This document shows positions 42,085 to 50,572 of a stretch of DNA of 64,000 nt, piece by piece. The stretch's first letter is position 1, and every line of letters starts with the position of its first letter. The stretch is from Lewinella sp. 4G2. Lineage in GTDB: Bacteria > Bacteroidota > Bacteroidia > Chitinophagales > Saprospiraceae. Where the stretch lies: positions 2,170,001-2,234,000 of the forward strand of contig NZ_LVWJ02000014.1 of NCBI RefSeq assembly GCF_001625015.1, in the 5' to 3' direction. The notes beneath the pieces are model-generated. The model was not told the origin of the DNA, searched no databases, and saw only the letters and a program-made list of their open reading frames with translations. The position numbers and the translations under genes were made by a program.

Positions 42085-42999
42085 ATGTCTAACATAAACT
42101 ACCAACTCAATCACCTGCGTGAGCTCGAATCCGAGTCCATCTTCGTACTCCGGGAAGTAGCTGCGCAATTTGAAAATCCCGTTCTGCTTTTTAGTGGAGG
42201 TAAGGATTCTATTTTGATGGTACACCTGGCGGTAAAAGCTTTTTACCCCGCTCGTATTCCCTTTACGCTGCTACACGTAGATACGGGCCACAACTTCCAG
42301 GAGGCGCTTGACTACCGGGATGCCCTCGTAGAAAAGACCGGCGCTAAGCTGGTGGTCGGATCCGTCCAGGAGGCCATCGACAGCGGGCTTGTCCGCGAGG
42401 AGACTGGCTTCAACGCTACCCGTAATTACCTGCAGACCGCCGTATTGCTAAAGTCCCTTGAAGACGGTAAGTACGATGCTGCCCTGGGTGGTGGCCGCCG
42501 CGATGAAGAGAAGGCACGCGCTAAAGAACGTTTCTTCAGCCACCGTGACGAGTTTGGCCAGTGGGACCCCAAAAACCAACGCCCCGAACTGTGGAACCTC
42601 TTCAACGGCCGCAAGCAGTACGGTGAGCACTTCCGGATCTTCCCCATCTCTAATTGGACGGAACTGGACGTGTGGCAGTACCTCGCCATGGAGAAAGTCG
42701 AGCTTCCCAGCCTGTACTTCGCCCACGAGCGGGAAGTACTCCACCGCGATGGTATGCTGCTCGCTACCGAGGGTGGCCTGATCCCCGTCCGGCCCGAAGA
42801 AAAAGTAGAAAAGCTGATGGTCCGCTGCCGCACGATCGGTGACATCACCACCACCGGCGTTTGGCGCTCCGAAGCTTCCAACCTGGAAGACATCATCGCC
42901 GAAGTATCCATGGCCCGCCAAACCGAACGGGGTGGCCGCGCCGATGATAAGCGCTCGGAAACGGCGATGGAGGACCGGAAGAAGCAAGGGTATTTCTAG
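42085..42999 (+). CDS. cysD: sulfate adenylyltransferase subunit 2 (CysD)
   Basis: 304 residues. PAPS-reductase-fold ATP pyrophosphatase domain: LLFSGGKDSILMVHLAVKAF near residue 33 is the PP-loop, then LLHVDTGHNFQE, GGGRRDEEKARAKERFFS and FPISNWTELDVWQYL. It forms APS from ATP and sulfate together with the GTPase CysN. 304 residues is normal. It ends ERGGRADDK-SETAMEDRKKQGYF, as in other CysD. Confidence 0.95.
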   Translation: MSNINYQLNHLRELESESIFVLREVAAQFENPVLLFSGGKDSILMVHLAVKAFYPARIPFTLLHVDTGHNFQEALDYRDALVEKTGAKLVVGSVQEAIDSGLVREETGFNATRNYLQTAVLLKSLEDGKYDAALGGGRRDEEKARAKERFFSHRDEFGQWDPKNQRPELWNLFNGRKQYGEHFRIFPISNWTELDVWQYLAMEKVELPSLYFAHEREVLHRDGMLLATEGGLIPVRPEEKVEKLMVRCRTIGDITTTGVWRSEASNLEDIIAEVSMARQTERGGRADDKRSETAMEDRKKQGYF

Positions 43000-43217
43000 A
43001 TATGTGATATGCGATTGGTGATATGCGATTTTTGATTTAGCTACCGCATTTGGATGCTCATCGCTTCGCTCTTCGTCCGGATATCAGCGCTTGGATTCCA
43101 TCAGAATATTTAACTATCACAGTAAGTACTACCGGACTACCAAACTACGCTACTAGGTACTACCCGACTACCATACTACCCGACTACAAGACTACGCTAC
43201 TACCATACTAAACGACT
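43000..43217. repeat. word-array spacer between cysD and cysN
   Basis: 218 bases. First a doubled word of the type GATATGCGATTGGTGATATG (about 43007-43030), then from about 43124 to the cysN start ten or so variants of ACTACCGGACTAC/ACTACGCTACT. No open frame. It interrupts two genes whose products form one enzyme. Confidence 0.75.
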
Positions 43218-44474
43218 ATGAATACCGACCATACCGAACTCCTCCGCTTTACCACCGCCGGCTCCGTTGATGACGGTAAGTCTACGCTAATTGGCCGTCT
43301 GCTTTATGATTCCAAATCGATTTTTGAGGATCAGTACGAAGCCATTACCAAAACCTCCGAAAAACGGGGTGAGGAAGGCGTTAACCTGGCACTTTTGACG
43401 GACGGCCTCAAGGCGGAACGTGAGCAGGGAATTACTATCGACGTAGCCTACCGCTACTTCGCTACCCCCAAGCGGAAGTTCATCATCGCCGATACGCCCG
43501 GCCACATTCAGTACACCCGGAACATGGTGACCGGTGCCTCTACGGCAAACGTCGCCCTCATCCTGGTGGATGCCCGGCAGGGAGTAGTGGAGCAGACCCG
43601 CCGCCACGCATTCATTGCGAGCCTGTTGCAGATCCCACACATTGTGGTTTGTATCAACAAGATGGACCTGGTGGACTTTGACGAGACGGCGTACGAGAAG
43701 ATCAAGGACGATTTCCAGAGTTTCAGCCACAAACTGGACGTTAAGGATATTGACTTCATCCCCATGTCTGCCCTCCTGGGTGATAACGTAGTCGAGCGGA
43801 GCGAGAATACCCCTTGGTACGAAGGCTCTACGTTGCTCTACACATTAGAGAACGTTCACATTGGCTCGGACAATAACTTTATCGATTGTCGTTTACCGGT
43901 TCAGACGGTTATCCGCCCCTACAATGATGAGTTCCACGACTACCGGGGCTACGCCGGACGGATTGCCGGTGGCGTCTTTAAGAAGGGAGATAAAGTGACG
44001 GTGCTGCCCAGTGGCTTCACCTCCACCATCGCCAAGATCGATACTTACGACGGGGAATTGCAGGAAGCCTACCCACCGATGTCCGTGACCCTATTATTGG
44101 AGGATGACATCGACATCAGCCGCGGCGATATGATCGTACGGGAGAACAACCAGCCCGACGTAAGCCAGGACGTTGAAGTAATGCTTTGCTGGTTCAACGA
44201 GCGGCCCCTGCAGCCACGCGGCAAGTACGCCATCATGCACACGACCAAAGAGGCGCGTTGTATGATCAAGGACGTACGCTACCGTCTGGACATCAATACC
44301 CTGCACCGGGACGAAGAGAACAAGGAAGTGAAGATGAACGACATCTGTCGGGTATTGCTGCGGACCACCGCGCCCCTCTTCACGGATGCCTACCGCAAAA
44401 ACCGCATCACTGGTTCCATTATCCTCATTGACGAAGGGACTAACGAGACGGTTGCCGCAGGCATGGTGATATAA
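43218..44474 (+). CDS. cysN: sulfate adenylyltransferase subunit 1 (CysN, GTPase)
   Basis: 418 residues. Translation-factor-type GTPase: P-loop GSVDDGKSTLIGRLLYDSK near residue 12, EREQGITIDVAYRYF (switch), ADTPGHIQYTRNM (G3), NKMDLVD (G4). Beta-barrel domains follow to the end (TVIRPYNDEFHDYRGYAG, INTLHRDE). GTP hydrolysis drives APS formation by CysD. There is no fused APS kinase; CysC is separate upstream. A strong terminator follows. Confidence 0.95.
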   Translation: MNTDHTELLRFTTAGSVDDGKSTLIGRLLYDSKSIFEDQYEAITKTSEKRGEEGVNLALLTDGLKAEREQGITIDVAYRYFATPKRKFIIADTPGHIQYTRNMVTGASTANVALILVDARQGVVEQTRRHAFIASLLQIPHIVVCINKMDLVDFDETAYEKIKDDFQSFSHKLDVKDIDFIPMSALLGDNVVERSENTPWYEGSTLLYTLENVHIGSDNNFIDCRLPVQTVIRPYNDEFHDYRGYAGRIAGGVFKKGDKVTVLPSGFTSTIAKIDTYDGELQEAYPPMSVTLLLEDDIDISRGDMIVRENNQPDVSQDVEVMLCWFNERPLQPRGKYAIMHTTKEARCMIKDVRYRLDINTLHRDEENKEVKMNDICRVLLRTTAPLFTDAYRKNRITGSIILIDEGTNETVAAGMVI

Positions 44475-44519
44475 TTCACCTCGCCTAAAGCCGGACCTCT
44501 TTGGATTTCGGCCTCATAG

Positions 44520-44556
44520 AAAAGCCCTTCCGTATCAATTTCGGAAGGGCTTTTTT
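44520..44556. terminator. intrinsic terminator after cysN
   Basis: AAAAGCCCTTCCG pairs perfectly with CGGAAGGGCTTTT across a nine-base loop and runs into T6. The A run on the other side lets it serve the convergent CAP gene as well. Confidence 0.9.
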
Positions 44557-44595
44557 AATTGGCTTTTGTAGTCCACCCGGAACGAGCGATGACTG

Positions 44596-45156
44596 TTAGC
44601 GCTGGCGTGCAAACACTTGCGTCCAGTACCGGTCCTGCTCGGCGAAGCCCATTTCGGTGTAGGTGGAAGACATCAGATTGCGGCAGTGGCCGGGGCTTCC
44701 CTTCCAGGCAGTGACCACGGCCGCTACGTCGGGTTGGTTCCAGGCGACGTTTTCGGCTACTGCCCGCCATTCGTAGCCCGTGCTGGATACGCGCTGGCCG
44801 ACGTTTGACCCGTCGCTACCCTGGTGTTGCATCTTGTTGTTACGGGCCATGTCCGTGGAGTGCGCGTAGGCGGCGCGGTTGAGGGCAGGAGCCAACGCGA
44901 GGGGAGCCACGGGTGGCATTTGCTCAGTACCGCAGCGACAGCCTTCGGCCCGGATATCGTTGACCAATTCTAGCGCTCGTAACTGTTGGGAGGAGAAGGT
45001 GTTGGTCGGCGGTTCGTCCACTGGCTCTACAGTAGTGATGACCGTCGAATCACCGGAGACGGGTTCACCGGTTACAATGTCGGTTTCGCAGCCACACGAT
45101 AGTAGCACGAATAAGCCGAGGAAAAGGGGAAGGGAAAAGGCACGTAGCTTCGTCAT
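44596..45156 (-). CDS. CAP (SCP/PR1)-domain lipoprotein
   Basis: 186 residues. The start at 45156 gives a lipoprotein signal (LPLFLGLFVLLSCGC). CAP domain about 55-186: LRALELVNDIRAEGC, LALAPALNRAAYAHSTDMARNN (His), GSNVGQRVSSTGYEWRAVAENVAW (Glu), SPGHCRNLMSSTYTEMGFA (His). The classic CAP tetrad-like residues are visible. Bacterial CAP proteins are exported; some bind lipids or act on peptides, most are unassigned. An in-frame longer start reaching 45348 would overlap the next gene's end and lacks a signal. Confidence 0.85.
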   Translation of the reverse strand: MTKLRAFSLPLFLGLFVLLSCGCETDIVTGEPVSGDSTVITTVEPVDEPPTNTFSSQQLRALELVNDIRAEGCRCGTEQMPPVAPLALAPALNRAAYAHSTDMARNNKMQHQGSDGSNVGQRVSSTGYEWRAVAENVAWNQPDVAAVVTAWKGSPGHCRNLMSSTYTEMGFAEQDRYWTQVFARQR

Positions 45157-45272
45157 GGCATCATCAACGCGGAAGACACGAGACAAAGTATCCTGGGCGG
45201 TTCGGGGAATCCTAATGAGCCGTGCAGCCGTCACATCCGTCACATCCGTCAAAGGTGAGGAACTGAATGGGT

Positions 45273-46451
45273 CTACTTCCAGCCCACATTGTCCAGCCAC
45301 ATCGTGATGTCTTTCTCGTCTTCCCGGAAGTTCAGGTTGAGGCGCCATTCGTAGACGGCGTCCAGAAAGTCACCGTCACCCTTTGCTACGCTGAGGTTGA
45401 CATCCTTAATGGGTAAGCGGACGGTCCTCCATTCTCCCGCTACGAAATCGGTGTACGCCCGGGGATCGATAAGGATGTCGTTCCAGTGCTCACTGGTGAG
45501 GTAAAGAGTGGCGCCGTCGAAGTCGTCACCGCCCGGCTCGAGGTAGTAATCGAAGAACAGCTCTTTCACTTTCGTGAAGTCCACTGGCTGCCCATTCATT
45601 TGCTGGACGATGGGGAGGAAGGCAATGTTGTTCAGTTCCGGCCGGCCCCGCATGCGGATGGCATTCGTTTCGTTGCCGCCGATCCCTTTCGCAAAGGCTT
45701 GGTTGGAGGCTTCAAAGACGCGGTAGGCCATGAGGGGATCCAACTCGGCGGGGTCATCAAAGGTGAAGGTGTAGCTTTGGTTAGGGATGCTCGGTTTGGA
45801 GAGCAGCGGCATGGCTACTCCGCCTTCTGGCTTAGCATCCGACAATTGGATACGGCTAACGTAATAAGCTTGGGGACCTTCCTGATTTGCATTGTAAGGA
45901 TTGAGGGAGAGTTCCGCAACTGCGGAGAGCGGACTGCTTTCACCGTGCCACAGTTTGAAATCCTGTAGTTGTTTCTCCAGATCGATGACGATAGTCTGCC
46001 ATTCCCCCCACTGGTCAGGGAAGTTATTGGCTACTTCGCCGATACCGCCAAAGTTCCCCTCAGCGTCGCGGAAGTTCAGTTTCATGGCGCGGACGTAGCT
46101 GCCTTTGGGCACAAGAAGATGGAGGGTGAGGTATTTCGCTTTGGTGAAGTCGAAGGTTTGCCCGTAGGTGTCTTCCAGGTTGAGTAGGTAGTCGCTGAAC
46201 TCCTGGTCGGTCGTTACTTTGATGGCATTGAACCCAGCGATTGGGGTGGGTGCAGGGGAGGCTTCGCATCCTTCGCATATCGCGTGGTAATTATCGTCCG
46301 GCCCAAGTTTAGCGCCAGTCATACCCAGATCAAAAGTGAATTCACTGGTGGAGGTAGCTTTAATAAGCGGTGGGGCGGGGGCTTCGCTGGAAGGGCTATT
46401 GCACGCCGTTAGCAATATTAACAGGGTAACTAGGTGGGAGAGGGTCTTCAT
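45273..46451 (-). CDS. secreted lipoprotein of unknown function, two beta-sandwich-like halves
   Basis: 392 residues; lipobox LLTAC near residue 17. Two halves share a pattern: FDFTKAKYLTLHLLVPKGS with GEWQTIVIDLEKQL in the first (about 100-170) and VDFTKVKELFFDYYLEPGG with GEWRTVRLPIKDV in the second (about 285-345), ending DITMWLDNVGW. This looks like two galactose-binding-like (CBM-type) domains. I cannot name a family. The start at 46451 is fixed by the signal peptide. Confidence 0.7.
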   Translation of the reverse strand: MKTLSHLVTLLILLTACNSPSSEAPAPPLIKATSTSEFTFDLGMTGAKLGPDDNYHAICEGCEASPAPTPIAGFNAIKVTTDQEFSDYLLNLEDTYGQTFDFTKAKYLTLHLLVPKGSYVRAMKLNFRDAEGNFGGIGEVANNFPDQWGEWQTIVIDLEKQLQDFKLWHGESSPLSAVAELSLNPYNANQEGPQAYYVSRIQLSDAKPEGGVAMPLLSKPSIPNQSYTFTFDDPAELDPLMAYRVFEASNQAFAKGIGGNETNAIRMRGRPELNNIAFLPIVQQMNGQPVDFTKVKELFFDYYLEPGGDDFDGATLYLTSEHWNDILIDPRAYTDFVAGEWRTVRLPIKDVNLSVAKGDGDFLDAVYEWRLNLNFREDEKDITMWLDNVGWK

Positions 46452-46553
46452 CGTCCGTAAGTTTCTTCCTGGAAGGTAACCCACCTCAGTCTTAGTGCTC
46501 CAATTAATTGCCGGAAAGTGCTCATTTGGTAGTTACCCTGGGTCCGAAACCCG

Positions 46554-46571
46554 GCACCTGCGGCAGCGCCC
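46554..46571 (-). repeat. dispersed 18-bp motif, copy 11 (intergenic, divergent genes)
   Basis: GCACCTGCGGCAGCGCCC, exact reverse complement of the consensus, 61 bases before the channel start and about 100 bases from the lipoprotein start. Confidence 0.85.
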
Positions 46572-46632
46572 AAAACCTGATGTGGGGAGGCCGCCGTAAA
46601 ACAATTACTTTTACCGCAAAGGAGTAATCTAC

Positions 46633-47466
46633 ATGGCCAACCGCCGCATCAGAAATCGGGTACACGAAATCATTTTCGAGGCGGACACGCCGACGGGGAA
46701 GTTCTTCGATATCCTGTTGCTCGTGATGATCGTGCTGAGCGTCATCACGGTGATGCTGGAGAGTTCGGATGATTACCAGGCCTCCTACGGGCAGTTATTT
46801 CTGGTGCTGGAATGGGGGTTTACCATCCTGTTTACGGTGGAATACCTGCTGCGCCTGTGGGTGACGATCCGGCCGTGGAAGTACGCCACCAGCTTTTACG
46901 GGATCATTGACCTGCTGGCGATCCTGCCAACTTACCTCACGATCTTCCTGTCCGGTTTTGGCGCCCAGGCCTTCGTCATTATTCGGATCCTGCGCCTGTT
47001 GCGGGTCTTCCGGATCTTCAAACTGGGGAAATTTCTCGGGGAAGGGGACCAACTACGGCGCGCCCTGATTGCCAGCCGGAATAAGATCACCGTCTTTCTT
47101 TTTGCCGTGACGCTGCTGGTCATCATCATCGGCGCCATCATGTACCTCGTGGAGGGCGGCTCCAACGAAGGCTTCAGCTCCATCCCCCGCGCCGTGTACT
47201 GGGCGATCGTGACGCTGACGACCGTGGGCTACGGCGACATTACGCCGAAGACCAACATCGGCCAGTTCCTTTCCGCAATGGTGATGATCATCGGTTACGC
47301 CATCATCGCCGTGCCCACCGGCATCGTCACCAACGAAATGTTGAGTTCGACGAATAGGGATAAGCACCGCAATACCCAGGTCTGCCGCTACTGCGCCAAG
47401 GACGGCCACGATAACGATGCCATTCACTGTAAGTACTGCGGTGGCCGCCTCAACGAGGAAACTTAG
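46633..47466 (+). CDS. voltage-gated-type potassium channel with C-terminal zinc ribbon
   Basis: 277 residues, ion_trans family. Six helices: S1 near 25-45, S2 near 58-75, S3 near 85-105, the S4 voltage sensor IIRILRLLRVFRIFKLGKF near 118 with regularly spaced Arg, then S5, the filter TLTTVGYGDITPK near 190 and S6. The TVGYGD filter indicates potassium selectivity. Unusually the C-terminus carries Cys at 251, 254, 266 and 269 (CRYCAKDGHDNDAIHCKYC), a zinc-ribbon spacing. Near-consensus TACTTTTA 20 bases upstream may be its promoter. Confidence 0.9.
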   Translation: MANRRIRNRVHEIIFEADTPTGKFFDILLLVMIVLSVITVMLESSDDYQASYGQLFLVLEWGFTILFTVEYLLRLWVTIRPWKYATSFYGIIDLLAILPTYLTIFLSGFGAQAFVIIRILRLLRVFRIFKLGKFLGEGDQLRRALIASRNKITVFLFAVTLLVIIIGAIMYLVEGGSNEGFSSIPRAVYWAIVTLTTVGYGDITPKTNIGQFLSAMVMIIGYAIIAVPTGIVTNEMLSSTNRDKHRNTQVCRYCAKDGHDNDAIHCKYCGGRLNEET

Positions 47467-47546
47467 GCGATAGGCGTTAGAGTACGCCGAACGATTCCAA
47501 CGAACTTGCCTCCGCGGTTCCCGTTAAATCGGGAAAGCAAACTATC

Positions 47547-48566
47547 GTGGAGCAGCATACAATTTTTAGCCGCGCCTGGGGATTTACCAAGGAATTATTC
47601 CAGAATTATACCGACGACGACGCCCTCAACCTCGGGGCCGCCCTGGCTTACTATACTGTCTTCAGTTTTGCTCCACTACTAATGGTGGCTACCACCATTG
47701 CGAGTTATTTCTTCGGAGAAGAAGCAGTTTCCGGGCGCTTGTACGGGGAGCTGGCCAGTTTACTCGGACCCAAATCGGCGGAAACCATTCAGGAAATTGT
47801 TTCCAACGCATATACTTCGGGGGATTCCTGGTGGGCTACGGCCATCAGCATCGGTACGCTCGTCTTCGCTGCTACCGGGGTGTTTGCCAACCTGCAAATC
47901 AGTTTGAATAAGATCTGGGAGATCAAACCGAAGCCGGAGAACGGCATCAAGGCGTTCATCATGAAGCGCATCCTCAGCTTCAGTTTCGTTGTGGGCCTGG
48001 GTTTTCTCCTGATGGTCACGCTCGTCGTCAACGCCCTCGTCCTGGGTTTTATGGATAAGATCGCCGAGATGATTCCCGGCCTGGGGACCTACGTACTGGC
48101 CATCGGTACCTGGCTCCTGACCACCATCATCACGGCCGGGGTTTTTGCCATGATGTTCCGTTACCTACCGGACGCCAAGGCGCGGTGGCGCGACATCCTC
48201 GTGGGCTCCGTCTTCACGGCCATTTTGTTTGGAATTGGCCGCATCCTGATCGGCTTCTACATTGGTAACAGTGACTTCAGCAGTACCTACGGAGCAGCGG
48301 GGGCCCTCATTACCCTGTTGGTTTGGACGTACTACAACAGCCAGATCCTATTTCTGGGAGCCGAATTCACCTTTGTCTGGGCGGCCAGAAACGGAAATCC
48401 CATTTTGCCGGACGACCACGCCGTGAAGATCGTTACCGAAGAGATTGTGCTAACCGAGAAGCAAATTCACCAACAGGCCCAGGAAACGGCGGTGAATGGA
48501 GCTATTACAACTCCGCCGCGGCCGGTAAAGGACCCGGACCGTATTTCCCAACGGCCGGTAGGTTAA
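47547..48566 (+). CDS. YihY/BrkB-family membrane protein
   Basis: 339 residues beginning with GTG at 47547. YihY/virulence factor BrkB domain about 20-285 with six helices: DDALNLGAALAYYTVFSFAPLLMV, the GVFANLQISLNKIWEIKP segment, FRYLPDAKARWRDILVGSVFTA and STYGAAGALITLLVWTYYNSQILFLGAEFTFV. Earlier annotation as ribonuclease BN was an error; the function remains unclear, perhaps transport. A hydrophilic tail of about 50 residues follows. Confidence 0.9.
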   Translation: MEQHTIFSRAWGFTKELFQNYTDDDALNLGAALAYYTVFSFAPLLMVATTIASYFFGEEAVSGRLYGELASLLGPKSAETIQEIVSNAYTSGDSWWATAISIGTLVFAATGVFANLQISLNKIWEIKPKPENGIKAFIMKRILSFSFVVGLGFLLMVTLVVNALVLGFMDKIAEMIPGLGTYVLAIGTWLLTTIITAGVFAMMFRYLPDAKARWRDILVGSVFTAILFGIGRILIGFYIGNSDFSSTYGAAGALITLLVWTYYNSQILFLGAEFTFVWAARNGNPILPDDHAVKIVTEEIVLTEKQIHQQAQETAVNGAITTPPRPVKDPDRISQRPVG

Positions 48567-48607
48567 AACAAATGTGTTGGAAATTATTTGAAGAAGTTTG
48601 AAAAGTG

Positions 48608-48639
48608 TTTGCGATATAAAACAAAGTGTTTTATATTTG
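48608..48639 (+). promoter_or_regulatory. promoter overlapped by a perfect palindrome (candidate operator)
   Basis: TTTG (48608-48611), 20 bases, then TATATTTG (48632-48639) fits a Bacteroidota promoter. Within it, ATATAAAACA (48614-48623) and its exact reverse complement TGTTTTATAT (48627-48636) form 10-bp arms around AAG, covering the spacer and half the -7 element. A dimeric repressor bound here would block transcription. Confidence 0.6.
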
Positions 48640-48697
48640 TAATCGAAGCCGCGGAATAGTTTTGTCCGGCGGCAGGTTGCAAAAAAATCTCAAGAAC

Positions 48698-49495
48698 ATG
48701 TCTTCTTCAAACACTGCTCCGGCGCGCACCGCCGGTAATGACCGCGTACTCACTATTGACTGGTCACTCCTTTTCCGGCGCATCGCTTCCCGTGGTCGCC
48801 AGGCTTTCACCTCCGCTCGCTATCAGGCGCAGCAAACCGAATACGTTCCGTCCGCCTGGATGCAACGGCTAGGCATCAGCTGGTTCCGTTTAGGTCTAAT
48901 CGCCATTGCCCTTTTCGTCTTCACGCAGAAGCAAGTTGACTTCAAAGTCAGCATGGGTGAGGAAGGATTGGCCTTTGGTGTCAGCCAACGCACCGCTTCT
49001 CCTACCGAGGGCGCTGCCGCAGGTGCCGGGGAAGGACGGACGGCCACGATGAGCCTGATCCCCTCCTTCACTGGGAACAGTAAAGAAACCGCGGTACCCG
49101 CCTGGAGCGTGGACGAATTAGACGAAGCCGCCGTACGGGCCTACATCAGCCGATTCGAAAAGGTGGCCCAGGGGGAAGAGCGCAAGTACAGCATCCCCGC
49201 TGCAGCGAACATGGCCCTGGCCATCATTCACAGCAATGCGGGTAAGAGTACGGCCGCTACGAAAAAGAACAACCACTTCTTCCCCGTAACCGCTAACACC
49301 TACTACGAGAATGCCTGGATGAACTGGCGTTCCCACAGCAAGTTGATCAGCGAGAAGTACCCGGAACTGGCCGCAGAATCCGTCAACTACCAGCAATGGA
49401 CGGCCGCCCTCGCCCGTACGAACTACAGCAACAATCCTAAGCTAGCTGACCGCATCATGGACGTCGTCGAACGCTACGGCCTGGAACGTCTGTAA
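48698..49495 (+). CDS. membrane-anchored glucosaminidase-like protein, possibly inactive
   Basis: 265 residues from ATG 48698; a start at 48626 would lie inside the promoter. One membrane helix (about 73-92; LGLIAIALFVFTQ) follows a cytosolic basic segment. The C-terminal domain (about 145-265) follows the lysozyme-like glucosaminidase layout: RKYSIPAAANMALAIIHSNAGKS, then NNHFFPV, NAWMNWRSHSKLIS and YSNNPKLADRIMDVVERYGL. In active members the first segment reads like ALAQGILESGWGKS, with catalytic Glu; here it is IIHSNAGKS with no Glu. It may be a binding protein. The dispersed motif forms its linker (EGAAAGAGEG). Confidence 0.65.
   Translation: MSSSNTAPARTAGNDRVLTIDWSLLFRRIASRGRQAFTSARYQAQQTEYVPSAWMQRLGISWFRLGLIAIALFVFTQKQVDFKVSMGEEGLAFGVSQRTASPTEGAAAGAGEGRTATMSLIPSFTGNSKETAVPAWSVDELDEAAVRAYISRFEKVAQGEERKYSIPAAANMALAIIHSNAGKSTAATKKNNHFFPVTANTYYENAWMNWRSHSKLISEKYPELAAESVNYQQWTAALARTNYSNNPKLADRIMDVVERYGLERL
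49009..49026 (+). repeat. dispersed 18-bp motif, copy 12 (in CDS)
   Basis: Exact GGGCGCTGCCGCAGGTGC, encoding GAAAGA in the linker between the membrane helix and the glucosaminidase-like domain. Confidence 0.85.
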
Positions 49496-49632
49496 CTAGG
49501 TTGGTATGGCTAAACACTAGTCATGAATATCCCAGCATTCAACCTAAACCCAGCAATTAATGCCCTGACCCTTCCGGAACTAACATTCGAGGTGGGGCAC
49601 AACAAGATTTGAATTCTCTAAGTGGTTTTTAG

Positions 49633-49669
49633 AGGCCTTTCACCTGCACTTGGGTGGAGGGCCTTTTTT
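49633..49669 (+). terminator. intrinsic terminator
   Basis: AGGCCTTTCACC pairs with GGTGGAGGGCCT (two bulged bases) and is followed by T6; about 140 bases after the glucosaminidase-like gene. Confidence 0.75.
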
Positions 49670-49718
49670 ACTAACTGGTTCCCTGTTCAAAATAGCCTAT
49701 CGACAAGGTCCGGCTAGA

Positions 49719-50378
49719 TCATTGCACTGCCGGTGGTCGCAACTCAATGCAGGCTACCACAACGGCTTCTTCGAGGTAACGGAAGTGGAGGTTAAAGACC
49801 ATTTCGGTCGGCCCCTTGCGCAACATGGCGGAAGCGGTGGTCTGGCCGGGCTGGTAGTTACCGAAGTCTACGTAAAGGTGTTCCCGGAAGTCCAGCTCTC
49901 GTTTGCCAAAAGCCTTGTACATGGCCTCCTTTGCCGACCAGATCAGGTGCATCTGCATGATCCGGTGTTGATTCTTGATCTGGACAAATTCGGCATCGCT
50001 AATGAAGCGAGGGGCAATCCGTTCAATCTTGGTGACGATCCGTTGCACGTCGATGCCACAGGGATCAGGGTGGGCAACCGCCGCAGCGTAGTTGACCGTA
50101 TGGCTAATGGAAACGTGGAAGTGGGAGTTGGCCAGGTGAGGTTTACCGTCGTTGTCCTTGTATAATTCGCCCCGCTCGTGGCGGCCACTCATTTTGTGGA
50201 GGAGCAGGCGTGCCGCGAGGTATTCCCGGCGTTGTCCGCTACCCTTTATCCGATCAATTTGCTCCTGCTCCAAGGGGAAAAGAGGGACGGACGCCGCCAA
50301 CTCCTCTTCAGCCTCGGTAATGTGGAACAGACCCCATTCGCCGGGTGCGCTAAGTGTTTCGTGAAATTGAATGGGCAT
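49719..50378 (-). CDS. 4'-phosphopantetheinyl transferase superfamily protein
   Basis: 219 residues. Transfers phosphopantetheine from CoA to a Ser of acyl or peptidyl carrier proteins. Sfp-type motifs are visible: RREYLAARLLLHKM, then HFHVSISHTVNYAAAVAHPDPCGIDVQRI (Mg-binding GIDV), then FISDAEF and HLIWSAKEAMYKAFGKRELDF (W-S-x-K-E-A). The length fits the Sfp/HetI type. No carrier-protein or polyketide genes are near; it probably serves fatty acid synthesis or a distant cluster. Confidence 0.9.
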   Translation of the reverse strand: MPIQFHETLSAPGEWGLFHITEAEEELAASVPLFPLEQEQIDRIKGSGQRREYLAARLLLHKMSGRHERGELYKDNDGKPHLANSHFHVSISHTVNYAAAVAHPDPCGIDVQRIVTKIERIAPRFISDAEFVQIKNQHRIMQMHLIWSAKEAMYKAFGKRELDFREHLYVDFGNYQPGQTTASAMLRKGPTEMVFNLHFRYLEEAVVVACIELRPPAVQ

Positions 50379-50572
50379 GAAGAGTCGCTTGGGCGCTAAC
50401 GAAGGTACCTCGGGCCAAACTGATAGCGGCCCGAATATTGCGCCTTATTTGAAGTGCTCAGGAGAACTTGGTGTTCATAATCGCCCGGCGAATGAGCGCG
50501 TGGGTGATTTGCTTACGGCAGTAAATGCTAAATTGGCTAAGCAATGCTGGTTTTAGTGGAAAGCAGCAGGTG

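Noticed and set aside
50371-50556. 61-codon frame upstream of the phosphopantetheinyl transferase
   Set aside because: It overlaps the start of a well supported gene on the other strand and shows no coding character.
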